A DNA stretch of 64,000 nt from NCBI GenBank assembly GCA_018894105.1, contig CM032128.1:14923001-14987000 (forward strand), in the 5' to 3' direction. The translations under genes were made by a program, and so were the position numbers. Numbering within the stretch: the first letter of the stretch is position 1; every line of letters starts with the position of its first letter. Below, piece after piece: positions 35,002-47,339 of this stretch. Under the pieces are notes generated by a model. The model worked only from the letters and a program-made list of their open reading frames with translations, made no database searches and was not told the origin of the DNA. Source of the stretch: Jacaranda mimosifolia. Its lineage: Eukaryota; Streptophyta; Magnoliopsida; Lamiales; Bignoniaceae.

Positions 35002-37991
35002 TGTAACACCCCATTTCGGGATAACTACTAAGCTGAGGTGCCACCAATTCAATCTTACTCTTAAATAATAAGCCATAAACAAATGTTAAGCCCAAAAGAA
35101 AATTTTTCAGAACTTATCAAAGTCAGCAACGGACTTCGCCTTAAACAGACATTGACAAAATACTAAATACATGCCATGGTTCATTCCTTAACACTCAACA
35201 AAACATATACATACCTTTAGGTTATCATTGTCAATCCTGACATATCACAACATCTCAAAATCCAAACTTAACATTCAAATGATTCCATATATACATTCAA
35301 ATACCTGATCTATTACAAAATATGTTTATGTCCAAGCCGGAGGTCTGAGTTCTCACCTATTCCTATCTCAGAAAATTAAAATAGTACATGAGGGTAAGTC
35401 TTAAGGACTTAGTGAGGGAAAAGAAAATGATAGAATTCAAAGGAAAGCTATTGAGATACAACAATCATTAAACAATTTGGTAACAAGCAAGAATTTTTAA
35501 TATGGATCAACAATGTACATAGGTCGCATGATACCAAATTTAATAGATTGTTGGTCATTCCAACCTTATTACTCCCAGGTCAATTTATAATTGCTAGTAT
35601 TGGGCACCAGTATAGCATAAATAAGATTTTCTTATCGCGCCATTGCTCTAGCACTCAGCTCGGCAGGTAATAATTTATTTATATGGCATGGTCGAACGCA
35701 TGCCGGATACCGTCACTCACAGTTCGCTACCTCCAGCTACCTGTAAGTCAGGATCATAGGTGGGTACTAGCCGAAAGATATGTCTCCGCCAGTCCGTTCA
35801 GCCCGGTCGTCTTCTGGACCTAGCCCGGGCCCACACCCCCGTGGCGTCCCTCCTGGTGAAAACCGCCCATGGTGTCTCTTGAGTTGAAAACCGCCCATGT
35901 CTTCCCATGGGTTGATAAGATATAATGTCAATAGATAAAAGTTTAACTTGTAAAGCCATAATCATGAATATAACAAGGTATAAATCTAGAAAAATCAATA
36001 TACACAGTACATCGGTCGGCAAGGCCGTTTAAGGGTTACAAGTAAGTCAAAAAAGGAAATAGGGTAGAATATTAAATCAACAGGATCTCTTTAACTGCAA
36101 ACACGTTTATAAAAAGCTATCAATAAGTACGAGGTCAGCTAGCAAGGCCGTAGTGTACAAGGGACAGAAAATGAATAACATAATAAGAGTTCTGAACACC
36201 AGAATAGAAACAAGAAATTTTGTAACAGAAGCAAGATTCAATGAAACAAACCCTCACATGGGTTTATGAAACACACACAAATAAGTATAAGAAATTCTAA
36301 CAATCAAGGAATTCAAATAATTCAGAAACATTTATTCTCAAAACAACAAGGTAATCAAAGCTAGGTCGGCAGATCCTCACAGTGGTGTACACATTAGAAA
36401 CAGATAACAATTAAGATTTCAAATAATCCTCAGATTTCAACAAATCAGAATACAGTACAGAAACAGGAACCCTCACAGGGGTTTATCACAATAACAAATA
36501 GGTACGATAAAAGTGCCAGATTAGCAAACCCTCACCTTAGTAGTTTCAAAAAAAGGCAATCACAGTCAGCAATCTATTGGTCAGCAGGACCCACTTCTTT
36601 TCCACTTAATCGAAAGAGTATATTCGTAGTCAAAATCCCCATTCAACTAATAGTCTTCTAAAATTACACCATTAGCATTCTAAACTCACTAACCTATCAA
36701 TCAACACGATAATTAAGATTCAATAGGTACTATCGATACAAAGTGCTCTAATTAAGCCGATAATTTCAGAAATAGCCATAAGGTTTTGTATCAGTTCCAA
36801 TAATGGCATGCAATCTAGTCCTTAATTACATAATCACTCTTATAATATCATCCAAAAACCAAAATAAAAGCTTAATTCCTTCATAATTAATCCCAACCAA
36901 TGCTACTTAGGTCTTAAATCCATGAATTAAAGTTTAATCACTTAATAAACTTATTTAGTCCAAGTTTGGCATATAATATGATGTGTCCGGGTCCACTAAC
37001 TATACAATACTTCCTGCATGGGAAACATATACATATATATATACCAATCATACCATAATCCTCAATCTTGGCATAATTATAAGGTTCACAATGGAAAAGG
37101 GTACAAATCTTAAATCCAAATTCGATCATTACCCAAGATCTCTTAACTAGAACCTCAAAATTACACACCAAGGACACCACCACGACCACTGTGACGAGAG
37201 AACATTCTATCCCCACACTGCCACACACCGTCGCCGCAAAAAAATGTCATGCCACTAGCTAAAGGTGCGTTTCAGCTCAACAATCATAATGCCCAAGTCA
37301 ATTTTCTCTTTTACCGCAGAATCGAGGTCCAATTGGCCAAAAAATGTCTCTGCTCCACCTAGCTGCTCCTCGAGCTAAGTTCTACAAGACCCATACCCCA
37401 GAACCCAACTTGGTCGCTAGAAAATGGAAACCCATCAACCTACGCCGTTGGCCAACTTTCAGTCTCGATTTTTGGTGGCTCCGCTACTTGGTTCACCGTG
37501 CATGTGGTGTCGTCGGTTTGTTGGTGATAAGGAGAAGTTGTATATCGGTTTGGTTTTCTGTTTTGGGCGCGTTGCCAAAAAATCGCCGAAAAGAGGAAAT
37601 GTGACGGGAAGAAGAGAAAAATTGAGAAGAAAGGAAGAATTGGTTGACTTTTATAAAGTCCAATTTTTCTTGTTTAGAATTTGATTCCCAAACCTTTACC
37701 CCATTCTTCAATTAAGTCCTCCAGAAAGTTGCAAAACTTCAATTCCGCCTCTAGATTATGTTAGTGCATAACATTGACTCATTTGACCAAAAGAAATTCC
37801 ATGCAAACCCCCATAATTAAATAATTTGGTCCAATCAAGTCTTGCTTAATTGCACTTTGACCCCAAAAACTTTCTATTTTCCTATAATTAAATCCTTTTT
37901 ATTTATTTTTCAAGCCTTAAAATCCAATCTACCAATTTCTTTGATTTCTTAGTTCTTATTTTTCAAAATACCAAATTTTAGGGGTGTTACA
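35002..37991. mobile_element. Solo LTR of a Ty3/gypsy relative (2990 bp)
   Basis: It begins TGTAACACCCC and ends GGGGTGTTACA, perfect 11 bp inverted ends, with the target duplication ATTTA on both sides (34997-35001 and 37992-37996). Internal landmarks are shared with the LTRs at 19261 and 24235, such as AAGCTGAG after the start and AAGGACTTAGTGAG. It is therefore a related but distinct family in the same orientation. A single LTR with an intact duplication means recombination between two LTRs removed the body of the element. Short open frames inside are not genes. Confidence 0.92.
35855..35905. repeat. Short duplicated phrase inside solo LTR
   Basis: TGAAAACCGCCCATG occurs twice within 40 bases, in the locally GC-rich part of the LTR. 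Confidence 0.7.
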
Positions 37992-38398
37992 ATTTATTTC
38001 ATGTCCTTCTTTAATGTAGATATGTGTCAAGTGATGGAATTTACAAATAATTCTATGCTTTAAGGTATGCTCAATTTGTACTATTTTGGTTTACAATAGC
38101 CAACAATTTATTAGCACTTTCTTTATAAAAACTTGTGGTTAATTATTTGTAAAATATCCTTCTTTAATGTAGATATTCATCAAGAGATGGAATTCACAAA
38201 AAATTCTATATATAGAATGAAAAGCATATAAAGTTCCAAGTAGAGGCAAGAAAGGAACCCAATAATCACCATGAAAGTTTTGGTCTATTCCAGGGGATTT
38301 TAATTTTCTTTTGCTTTAATGGCTTTTGCTGGTTGTTTTGTAGGTAAAATCAAATAATTTTTTTTGTGTGGAGTTTAAAAAAAAAAAAACAAAGAGAG

Positions 38399-38520
38399 GG
38401 ATAGAGAGAAAGAGGATTAAAAAAGAGGATCTTATTTAAAAATACACAATCAACTTTCACTTTAGAATTTAGTCCCCACCCATTACTTTCTTATTTTGAA
38501 TTGTCCATCTCAAATTTTAA
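38399..38520 (+). repeat. Left inverted end of the MULE-like element
   Basis: Inverted match to about 45770-45950, most clearly around GGATCTT and TTTAGTCCCCA. The arms are imperfect. Confidence 0.5.
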
Positions 38521-38566
38521 TTTTGAGTTAATTTTCTAACCACCTAAATTTGTTTCTAACCAGGTT

Positions 38567-38592
38567 CTCTCTCTCTCTCTCTCTCTCTCTCT
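38567..38592 (+). repeat. CT microsatellite
   Basis: An uninterrupted run of about 12 CT pairs just inside the left end of the MULE-like element. Confidence 0.9.
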
Positions 38593-38772
38593 TCTATTTT
38601 CTATTTCACTTTCGCCGGAGCACAAGCTTCATCTCTTTTTTTTATTTATTTTTTCTACAATCGCCTACAATACCCTAGCAGGAAGAAGAAAGTTCTGATT
38701 CCATTTTCGTACGGTGAAGTAGCATTTTACTCTTTCATAACAGCAGCTCATTTTTTTATTTAGTTTGAAAAA

Positions 38773-39506
38773 TTGTTGGATAGTGTGAAAGAACCTCAAA
38801 TTCAACTATTAGGGAGTTGTTTGTACAATGGGGAAGTCCTTATCATTTCCATTTTTGAGAGCATGACCTTAATGGAGTTGTATTTCCAACTTGAGAAAAA
38901 ATGGTATGAAGTTTGTCCTCAATTCCACAAATTCCAATACCCTTCTCCCCATCAGATGTATGCACTTGTTTGTTTACATTTTGTAGCATTTTGTCAAAAT
39001 ATTTTGGCGAAATGGTTTTTTTTTGTAGTGGGGTTGGGGAATGTAGTAGATGTTTGTTTGTATTTTGGGTGGTAGGTGGAGAATATTTTGAGAGAAAATT
39101 ATTTGTTTGGTTGTGTTTTGGGATGGACAAAATGTCATATCAATAACTTTTTTGTTAGGTTGATAGGATAAATTGATATTATAAAATTATTTGTGTATAT
39201 GTGTATATAAATTGGGTAAGAGGACAAAAAACGAAAGGGCTGGATATTAGGGAATGAGTAGAAAATGAATTGGGAGGGTATTTTGGGCCTTTTGGGTGTG
39301 TTTTAGGAATGGTGTTGGGGAATGTATATGGTTTGTTTGTTTATATTTTAGAAATTGAAAAACAAATTGAGAGTTGGCAACCGAACAAGGCCAATGGGAC
39401 TTTGAATGTTGACAAGGATGTGTCCGACATGATTTGTCTACATTTGTACTTAAAGATGACCTTAGTTGATAGGATGGTTGTGCGAAAAAGTGAAGGCAGT
39501 GGATAG
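38773..39506 (+). pseudogene. Possible N-terminal fragment of a MuDR-type transposase
   Basis: A frame from 38773 reads LLGSCLYNGEVLIISIFESM then MELYFQLEKKWYEVC. A second piece at 39395-39500 reads LNVDKDVSDMICLHLYLK and LVDRMVVRKSEG. The pattern of a short basic beta-rich domain followed by an acidic VD-D-DV-M stretch resembles the N-terminal part of plant MULE proteins, but no catalytic core follows. The stretch between, 38960-39390, looks like an intron or insertion. Position near the left end of the element fits. No motif is diagnostic, so this is a tentative call. Confidence 0.3.
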
Positions 39507-39589
39507 AGAAGGCAAAATAGCTATATGAGTAGGTAAATACTTCATATCTTGAATTTCATACTGTATTTATTGTTTAGCATACGTACATT

Positions 39590-40150
39590 ATCACAAGTGG
39601 TACCTCTTTGCATTATTATTACTCTACTCTTCTATGTTAAATACTAGATTTGTTAAACTTAGTACTTCGTTGTTCTATGTTAAATGCTAGATATATGTAT
39701 TCTAGTACTTAGCTTTTCTATATTAAATACTAAATTTCTTCATTTCAATAATTAAATATTCTATGCTAAATACTAAATTTTCTATTTTTTAGTACTTGCT
39801 CTCTTATTTAAAATATTGGATTAGGCTATTTCAGTAGTAAGCTCTTCTATGTAAAATATTGAATTTGTTCATTTCAATACTTAGCTCTTCTATGTTAAAT
39901 ACTGAATTTGTTGGTTTTTCACTGCTTAGGTCTTCTACTTTAAATATTATATTGGTCATTTCAGTACTTAGCTATTTTATGTTAAACAATAGAATTCTTC
40001 ATTTTAGTACTTAACTCTTCTATGTTAAATACAAGAACTATTCATTTTAGTACCTAGCTCTAGCTTGTTGCATGCTAAAATTGTTCATTTTAGTACTTAT
40101 CTCTTATATGTTAAATACTGGATTTGTTCATTTGAGTACTTACGCACTAA
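39590..40150 (+). repeat. About 45 bp minisatellite, roughly a dozen units
   Basis: Degenerate units built on TTAGTACTTAGCTCTTCTATG followed by TTAAATACT and a TTTGTTCATTT phrase. Confidence 0.85.
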
Positions 40151-40199
40151 TACTGTAGTACTTTATTCTCAATTAATGCACCAACCAAGTAAAGGAAGA

Positions 40200-40560
40200 A
40201 CCAACCATTAATACACCTGATGTGATACCTCAGCTAGGTCATAGAAGGACACAGAGAATTTTATCTCCATTGATATTCGAGTTATCAGGTTTAAACGTGT
40301 GATAGAGCCCATCATAATCATCATATATGCAAAGAAGTTACGACTAGCTAGATTAGCTTGATGATGACGTATTTGTTTACCATTTTTTTGTATATATATG
40401 CTTGATATACCTTCTTGTCATTACTTTGTAACTAATATCTTGCTTTTTATGATTAATTCGTAGGAAGGTGGTGCATGAAGGAGATACAATCAATGAAAGA
40501 AGGATTGCACAGTTTTCAGGGACCAACGACAGTTGCTAAGTTTTACTTTTAGAAGGACAT
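40200..40560 (+). other. Short exon-like sequence between two arrays
   Basis: Readable frames TINTPDVIPQLGHRRTQRIL (about 40209-40268) and RKVVHEGDTINERRIAQFSG (about 40464-40523) are separated by an intron-like gap ending in TAG/GAAGG. Not recognised. It may be a late exon of the element's gene. Confidence 0.3.
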
Positions 40561-40779
40561 GTTGGATTTAGATATTTTGGGCTTTTATGAACTAATATAT
40601 GTTGAACTTCTATTGGATTGTTTGCTATTGCATATATTGTAATATATGAAGATTTTTAGATATTATACCAAGATTTCTTGTTTGGCGTAGACTTGTATTT
40701 TCAGCTATTGTGCAGGTTTGTATCTATAATTGTTGTACAGATTTGTAGAAATTGGTATATAGTACAGGTGGTTAGCAAG

Positions 40780-43700
40780 TGAAGTATTTTTCGGCATACT
40801 GAATTCGCTGGATTTTTATACCTATTTTTGGAACTTTTGTATTAGATCTTTGTAATTTTGTACCAAATTCGCCTTGTTCTGTACTTATTTGGCTTGTTTT
40901 GTTACTTGCTTTTCCTTTGGTAGAATTTAGCTCAAGTGGAAGTGTGAAACAACACATAAGACCTCCAATATAATAATATCATGTTTTCTTCAAGTAATGA
41001 TAGTGATAGAAATGTGCAAATGGTTGGGAACACACTTACCCATATCTAACAACTTGTGTTCTCATTTATATTAGTGTAAACCATTGGTGTGTGAGGTGAA
41101 TTTGTGAACCTCTCATGACTAAATCAATCCTAAGATTGATAAATCATGGTTTGATAGTCATGCAATGACTTAACTAATCAAATTCAACTTAATCTCTTGT
41201 GTACTAAAAATAAGACTAGAAATCAACAAAAAATACCTATTCTTGGGATTTATGTACTTCATCTCTACAGTTCGGTACTAAATTCTCCCTAGCTCTGTAC
41301 TTATTTTATGTGTTTTTATACTTGATTATCCTTTGGCCAATTTTACCCCAACTCGAAACATGACAAAAGACACTTCAATACAATAATATCACGTTTTCTT
41401 CACGTAACGGTAGTGATAACACGTGTGCAAATAATTGGGAGCACAACTACCTACATTGAACTACTTGTGTTTTCTTTCATACTAGTGTAACCAATTAGTG
41501 TATAAGTCCAACACCACCTTCGAGAGCCAATGAACATATCATGACTAAATCAATCCTAAATTTGATAGATCATGGTATGATGGCCATGCAATGGCTTAAC
41601 TAGTTAAATTCAACTTAATCTCTTGTGTACTAAGAATGATACTGGAAATCAATAAAAAATAAAAAAAACTATTTTTGGGATTTCCATACTTCATCTCTAA
41701 AGTTCTGTACTGAATTCAGCCAAGTTCTGTATTTATTTCGCATGCTTTTGTAGTTGATTCTCCTTTGGCCGATTTTACCTCAATTCAAAGCATGAAAAGA
41801 CACTCCAATACAATAATATCATGTTTTCTTCAAGTAGTGGTAGTGATAGCATGTGTGCAAATGGTTGGAAACACAACTACCCACATCCAACCACTTATGT
41901 TTTCATCTATACTAGAGAAAACCATTGGTGTGAGGTAAATGAATAAGTTCGACACCACCATCGAGAACCTATGAACATATCATTACTAAATCAGTCTTAG
42001 GATTGATAAATCATGGTATGCTAGTCATGCAATGGCTTAACTAGTTAAATTCAACTTAACCTCTTGTGTATTAAGAATGATACTGAAAATCGGCAAAAGA
42101 ATACCTATTCTTGGGATTTTTGTACTTCATATCTGCAGTTTTATACTGAAATTACCTAATTATATACTTATCTGGCATGATTTTGTACTTGATTCTCTTT
42201 TGGTCGATCTTACCTCAATTTGAAGAGTGAAAAGATATATAAGACACTCTAATACAATAATATCATATTTTCTTTAAGTAATGGTAGTGACAACATGTGT
42301 GCAAATGGTTGGGAACACAACTACCTACATCCAACCATTTATGTTTTCAATCATACTAGTGTGAAAAGCTAAATGAATACTTTCGACACCACAATCGAAA
42401 ATCAATGAACCTTTTGTGAATATATCGATTTTAGGACTAATATATTGTGGTTTGATGCTCATGCAATGGCCAGATTAAGACGAATTCAACTTAACCCCTA
42501 CTGTATTAAGAATGATACTGGAAATCTGCAAAAAAATACCAATTTTTGGAATTTCTATACTTCAGTTCTGTAGTTTTGTACTGAATTCACCAATGTTCTG
42601 TAATTATTTTGCCTGTTTTTGTACTTGCTCTTCCTTCGGCAGAATTTACCTCAATTCAATGAGTGGAACAACACATATGATCCTCTAATACAATAAAATC
42701 ATTTTTTCTTCAAGTAATGGTCGTGAAAGCATGTGTTTAAGTGGTGGGAATATAAATACTCATATCAAACCACTTGTGTTCTCATTCATACTAGTATAAA
42801 CCATTCATGCATGAGCTAAATTATTCCTTTCAGCACTACCATTGAAAACCAATGAACCTCTCATAACTATATCAATCCTAGTACTAATGCTTCATGGTTT
42901 AATAATCATGCAATCACCAGATTAAGATAAATTCAACTTGATCTCTAATGTACTAAGAATGATACTGAAAATCGACAAAAATATTTTTATTTTTAGGATT
43001 TTTATACTTCATCTCTGTAGTTTTGTACTGAATTCGCACATCTTCTATACTTATTTTGTGTATTTTTGTGCTTACTCTTCCTTTGGCCGAGTTTGCCTCG
43101 ATTCCATGTGGGGAACAACAAATAAGACCTTCTGATATAATAAAATCATCTTTTCATCAAGTAATGGTCGTGATAGCACATGTTCAAATGGTTGGGAATA
43201 TAAATACCCACATCCAACCGCTTGTTTTCTCATTCACACTCTTATAAACCATTTATACATAAGTTAAATGATTCCTTTCGACACCACCATCAAAAATCTA
43301 TGAACGTCTTATAACTATATCAGTCATATTACTAATGCATCATGGTTTAATAATCATACAATCACTAGATGAAGACAAATTCAACTTAATCTCTTATGTA
43401 ATAAAAATAATACTGGAAATCTATAAAAAAAAAAAAAAAAAAAAAAACCAATTTTTGGGATTTTTATACTTCATGTCTGCGGTTTGTATTGAATTCCCCT
43501 ATGTTTTATACTTATTTTGCGTGTTTTTGTACTTACTCTTTCTTTTGCCGAGTTTACCTTAATTTGATAGATGGAACAACACATAAGACCCTCTAATACA
43601 ATAAAATCATCTTTTCTTCAAGTAATGGTCGTGGTAGCACGTGTTCAAATAGTTGGGAACATAAATACCCATATCTAACCACTTGTGTCCTCATTCATAC

Positions 43701-44010
43701 TAGTATAAACAATTCATGTATGAGCTAAATGGATCCTTTTGACACCACCATCGAAAACTAATGAACCTTTTATAACTATATTAGTCCTAGTACTTATGCA
43801 TCATGGCTTAATAATCATGCAATCGCCATATGAAGACAAATTCATCTTAATCTCTATTGTACAAAGAATGATACTGAAAATCAACAAAAAAAAATACTAA
43901 TTTTTGGAATTTTTATAGCTCATCTCTACAGTTTTGTAGTAAATTCGCCCATGTTCTGTACCTATTTTGTATGATTTTGTACTTGCTTTTATACTCGTGT
44001 TTCCTTATAC
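40780..44010 (+). repeat. Large tandem array, seven units of about 420-460 bp
   Basis: Anchors AATAATATCA or AATAAAATCA occur at 40971, 41391, 41811, 42255, 42690, 43138 and 43599, so spacing is 420, 420, 444, 435, 448 and 461. Each unit has the same order: GGTTGGGAACACAA, CCATTGGTG, CTAAATCAATCCT, CATGCAAT, AATTCAACTTAATCTC, TTTTTGGGATTT, TTCTGTACTTATTT and CTTTGGCCGA. Neighbouring units are more alike than distant ones, as expected for stepwise duplication. Small open frames inside are not genes. Confidence 0.93.
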
Positions 44011-44298
44011 TTTGTACCATTTTTTTCGATCTCAGTACTATTTAGGTAAATATGGATACCATATACATCTGCAAGTGTACTAGATTTAAACCAACTTGTA
44101 ACATATATATCTTTATCAGGATCTATATATAAATAAATTTCCAAATTAAACCATAAATTATAAACACCATCCATTCCGATAATTCAAATACACAAATAAT
44201 ATATGTATCCAGCAAGAATGTCTAAAATACTAAAGCATTCACCTCAATATCCATATACAAAAAGTAAATTCATCCAAATAATAACCATCCAAACATCA

Positions 44299-44565
44299 TC
44301 ATTCAACCTTGAAATATATTAAACCATGCTCATCAATTGTAATTTTTGCGATAATATGTGCTCGATACGTGTCCATAGAATAGTTATTAGCATATTCCCT
44401 GAAATCTTTGGTGTTTTTTGCGGAACACTCTGCCCAAAGAAATACATAAACTCCACATTTCATATCCTCACTTTGTTCGTGACTAAAACGTATTTGCACT
44501 TTGTTTTGCACTGCAATATACCCCAATGAATATTGGAGGTATCCGGTCAAAAACTTAGCCTGCAA
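44299..44565 (-). pseudogene. C-terminal fragment resembling a Ulp1-type (C48) cysteine peptidase
   Basis: The minus-strand frame reads QSEDMKCGVYVFLWAEC near its middle. Ulp1/SENP peptidases have an N-S-x-D-C-G-V-x-V motif here, with the catalytic cysteine; that cysteine and the following glycine are kept while the usual aspartate is lysine. The frame begins at 44565 after an AG acceptor-like site and ends about 45 codons after the motif, matching the usual distance to the C-terminus. The histidine and aspartate parts would lie upstream, where the 86 bp array now is. Some plant MULEs are known to carry Ulp1-like genes, which supports the call. It could be a fragment only. Confidence 0.5.
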
Positions 44566-44672
44566 AAGTATTTTTTATTTTTTATTCAAATAATTGATCG
44601 ATGTATCATGAATATAAGCGACAAAAGTTCATTATTTCTGTAGACAATAGAGACATACATAACTACATAAAT

Positions 44673-44995
44673 ATTGAATTGGAGGTTTTGATACCACAAC
44701 TCACAATTTAAATACTAAAAGTTTGAAGTTTTGTACCAAAAAACTTGCACAAAATACTAAATTGGAGGTTTTGTGTACTACAACTCATAATTTAAATACT
44801 GAAAGTTTAAATTTTTTGTACAAAAAGAAACTTGCACAGAATACTGAATTGGAGGTTTTTTGTACTGCAACTCACAATTTAAATACTAAAAGTTTAAATT
44901 CTGCTACAAAAAAAACTTGCACAGAATACTGAATTGGAAATTTTTTGTACTGCAACCCACAATTTAAATACTGAAATTTTGAATTTTGCTACCAT
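44673..44995 (+). repeat. 86 bp tandem repeat, about four units
   Basis: Units share AATTGGAGGTTTT, CAACTCACAATTTAAATACT and ACTTGCACA. The last anchor falls at 44744, 44831 and 44916. Confidence 0.9.
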
Positions 44996-45769
44996 ATTAT
45001 TTGAAAATAATATTTATCATATTAATGATGAGTTTGCAGGAATGGATGCCCAATAAATACTTAAACATACAATTCGTATACAACATAAATAAGATAATAT
45101 CCTTAAAATTCAGTTACAAACAACTAATGTACACTATACCTTATATGGATTATATAATTATTAAATTCAAATAATTGATCATTGAAAGTACAATTAAAAC
45201 AACAAATAAAGTATAAATTGAAAATATTCAAGTAAGAAAACAACTTACATTAGAGGTTTTTATAAAAGAAGAGATTGATTGTGGATGAATTGAATATATC
45301 AAAATCAGGCCTAAAATAATTAAAAACAAAATAAAAGAAGAAGAAAACAAAGAAATGTATGAAAATTCTTTCAATATTTCAATACAAAATAATGGAAGAG
45401 AAAATTACAAAACTTATCTCGTAGACTATGCAATTGAGGAGCGAAAATACAAACCTTTCTAGTTTGGGCAACACAATGAACGGTGAAAATTAGTTAAAAA
45501 TACGAAAGAGAAGAGAGAAGAAAGCCAGCTATTGTAGCCCTAGTGAGAAGAAGGCGAAGACAACGTCATCCAAGAGAGTGAGAATCAGTCTCGAAGATGG
45601 AGGGAAGAGGAAGAAAAAACGTGAAGGGGAAGTTATTTTGAAGAAATGTGTTTGTGAGTGGTTGAGTGGAGTATCTCTTGGTATTTTCAATTTAAGTGGG
45701 GTTGTTTTTTTCTTGTTAACTCAAATGGGGAGTAGAATCACAAAAAAAAAAAAAAATTGATTGGGGTGT

Positions 45770-45950
45770 GAAAACAAACAAAATTCAAATGGGGACTGAT
45801 TCCTAAATTGAAAGTAGCTTTAGCAACTTTTCCCCAATTAATCATTAAAAAAACTGAGGTCTTTCACTTTTAAATTTGGAGATAGGAAGAGGAGGTTGAG
45901 ATACACTCAAAAACAAGATCTCCTGCCCCTGCTTTATCCCACTCATCTCC
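45770..45950 (-). repeat. Right inverted end of the MULE-like element
   Basis: The reverse complement contains GGAGATCTTG, AAAGTGAAAGACCTC and TTTAGGAATCAGTCCCCA in the same order as the left arm. Confidence 0.5.
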
Positions 45951-46059
45951 GGATTTTACAACTAAATTAAAATTGACTTACTGCTTTCGCATATAAAATT
46001 AAAAAAAGAAAAAAGAAAAACCCCCAATAAAAATAGAAAAAACACCAAAATTGTCAAGT

Positions 46060-46140
46060 TGCATGCACCTACATACATAATATATATATATATATATAGA
46101 TATGCATACACATAGTAGCACACATACATACAGATACAAA
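46060..46140. repeat. TA and CATA microsatellites
   Basis: A TA run at 46079-46098 followed by ATACACATA-type repeats. Confidence 0.7.
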
Positions 46141-46399
46141 AAGGTAGAGATTGGAGATCTTTGCTTGGTTAGTAATTAACTTATTCTTCATGTTGGTTTA
46201 ACTTTGTTTTAATGGATCTTATAAATGTAATAGCCATCATGGATAATAAAATAATTTAAGTAATCTTTTACTTATGTTGAACAGAGTAAAAAATATTGGT
46301 TAAATTAATAATTAACAGAAAATGACAGTCTTCCATGAAACTGCTACGCTCTTTATTTTAATTAATTTGTTAAATTCAAGTAGTTCTATATATTTTATT

Positions 46400-46765
46400 T
46401 ATTTGTATTTAAATATACTTACAAGATTCCTTTTTTTATTATTATTTTGTAGATAAATCTGTAACTTAGGATTTGTCTCAACAAATTTTGGTTAGTATAA
46501 CATTTCACTACTTGAAATGGCTTCTTTTGAATTGATTCTCTTTTTATATAAAAATATATATGATGTGGTTTATTTCTGTATTTATTTATAAGTTCTTTTG
46601 TATAATTTACTTATTCGTATTTAAATATACTTTTCAAAATGCATGCTTATAAGATCCTTTTTATCGCAGACAAATCTATAACTGTAGATTTGTCTCAACA
46701 AATTCTGGTTAGTATAATATTTCACTACTTGATCGCTTCTTTTGAATTGATTATCTTTTTATATT
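46400..46765 (+). repeat. 217 bp direct duplication
   Basis: The block TATTTAAATATACTT ... TTTGTCTCAACAAATT ... TTTCACTACTTGA ... TCTTTTGAATTGATT occurs twice; the TTTGTCTCA anchors are at 46472 and 46689. No coding content. It may be part of an unclassified repeat. Confidence 0.8.
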
Positions 46766-47339
46766 ATATATATATATATATATATATGATAAGGTTAATA
46801 GCTATTTGGTTTACTTATATTGATCTAATTGCGATTTTTAATGAATTCAAATCTAATATAATTTACTCTAATGAGAAAAATATACAATCTTAATTCCTTC
46901 TTCTCCATATGCTTCATTCATTTTTCTGGGAATATAGTGACTTAGTTGACATTTTCAAGTGATGAAATGCATTTTGTATCCTTCAAATGTAAAAACTAAT
47001 ATTTTCATACTTGGTAAACTCATGAAACTAAAGATGCATTTCGTACTAAGTCAAACAATTTTAATTTGATATTTCACTTTCATTCTTATAAATTTTTAAT
47101 ATTCCATTTAATTTTGTTTAACACCAGATATCAAATTAATTAATATATATTGTATTGTTTTTTCAGTTTTAAAGAAACTAAAATTAGAAAAAATAAAATA
47201 GAAGTGCGGTTTTATTGTTTAATTTTAATATTAAGACTATTTTTATTTTTGCAAAAATTCTATAAATTAATTACCAATAAAAAATTTCAAATTTTAATCC
47301 ATTGTCCACTCATTTCTCCGTCTTCTTAATACATATCAC
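46766..47339. other. AT-rich spacer, ends in Helitron-like pyrimidine block
   Basis: A TA run at 46766-46787. The final 40 bases (TTCTCCGTCTTCTTAATACAT) match the pyrimidine block of the Helitron-type ends and continue at 60822 across the CACTA insertion. Confidence 0.5.

Larger units (their letters stand above)
34760..38215 (+). repeat. Three-unit 150 bp tandem repeat, split by a solo LTR
   Basis: Units share CTTCTTTAATGTAGATAT (34867, 38006, 38159), a GGAATT...AATTCTATG block and a CTCAATTT-TACT-TTGGTTTA block. Spacing is about 153 bp between the last two. It is about 144 bp between the first two after removing the LTR and one 5 bp duplicate. Confidence 0.85.
38395..45955. mobile_element. 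MULE-like element with long inverted ends
   Basis: The left end region (GGATAGAG...GAGGATCTTATTT...TTTCACTTTAGAATTTAGTCCCCA, 38399-38480) is similar, inverted, to 45770-45950 (reverse complement GGGATAAAG...GGAGATCTTGTTT...TTTCAATTTAGGAATCAGTCCCCA). Long similar inverted ends are typical of Mutator-like elements. Outer limits are uncertain and no clear 9 bp target duplication is seen. The interior has a possible transposase N-terminus, a Ulp1-like fragment on the opposite strand and three tandem arrays. Confidence 0.55.

Noticed and set aside
35798..37711. Frames inside the solo LTR
   Set aside because: LTRs do not encode protein here; frames differ on both strands and have no motif.
42938..43562. 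Frames in the 440 bp array
   Set aside because: They change from unit to unit instead of repeating, so they are not conserved.
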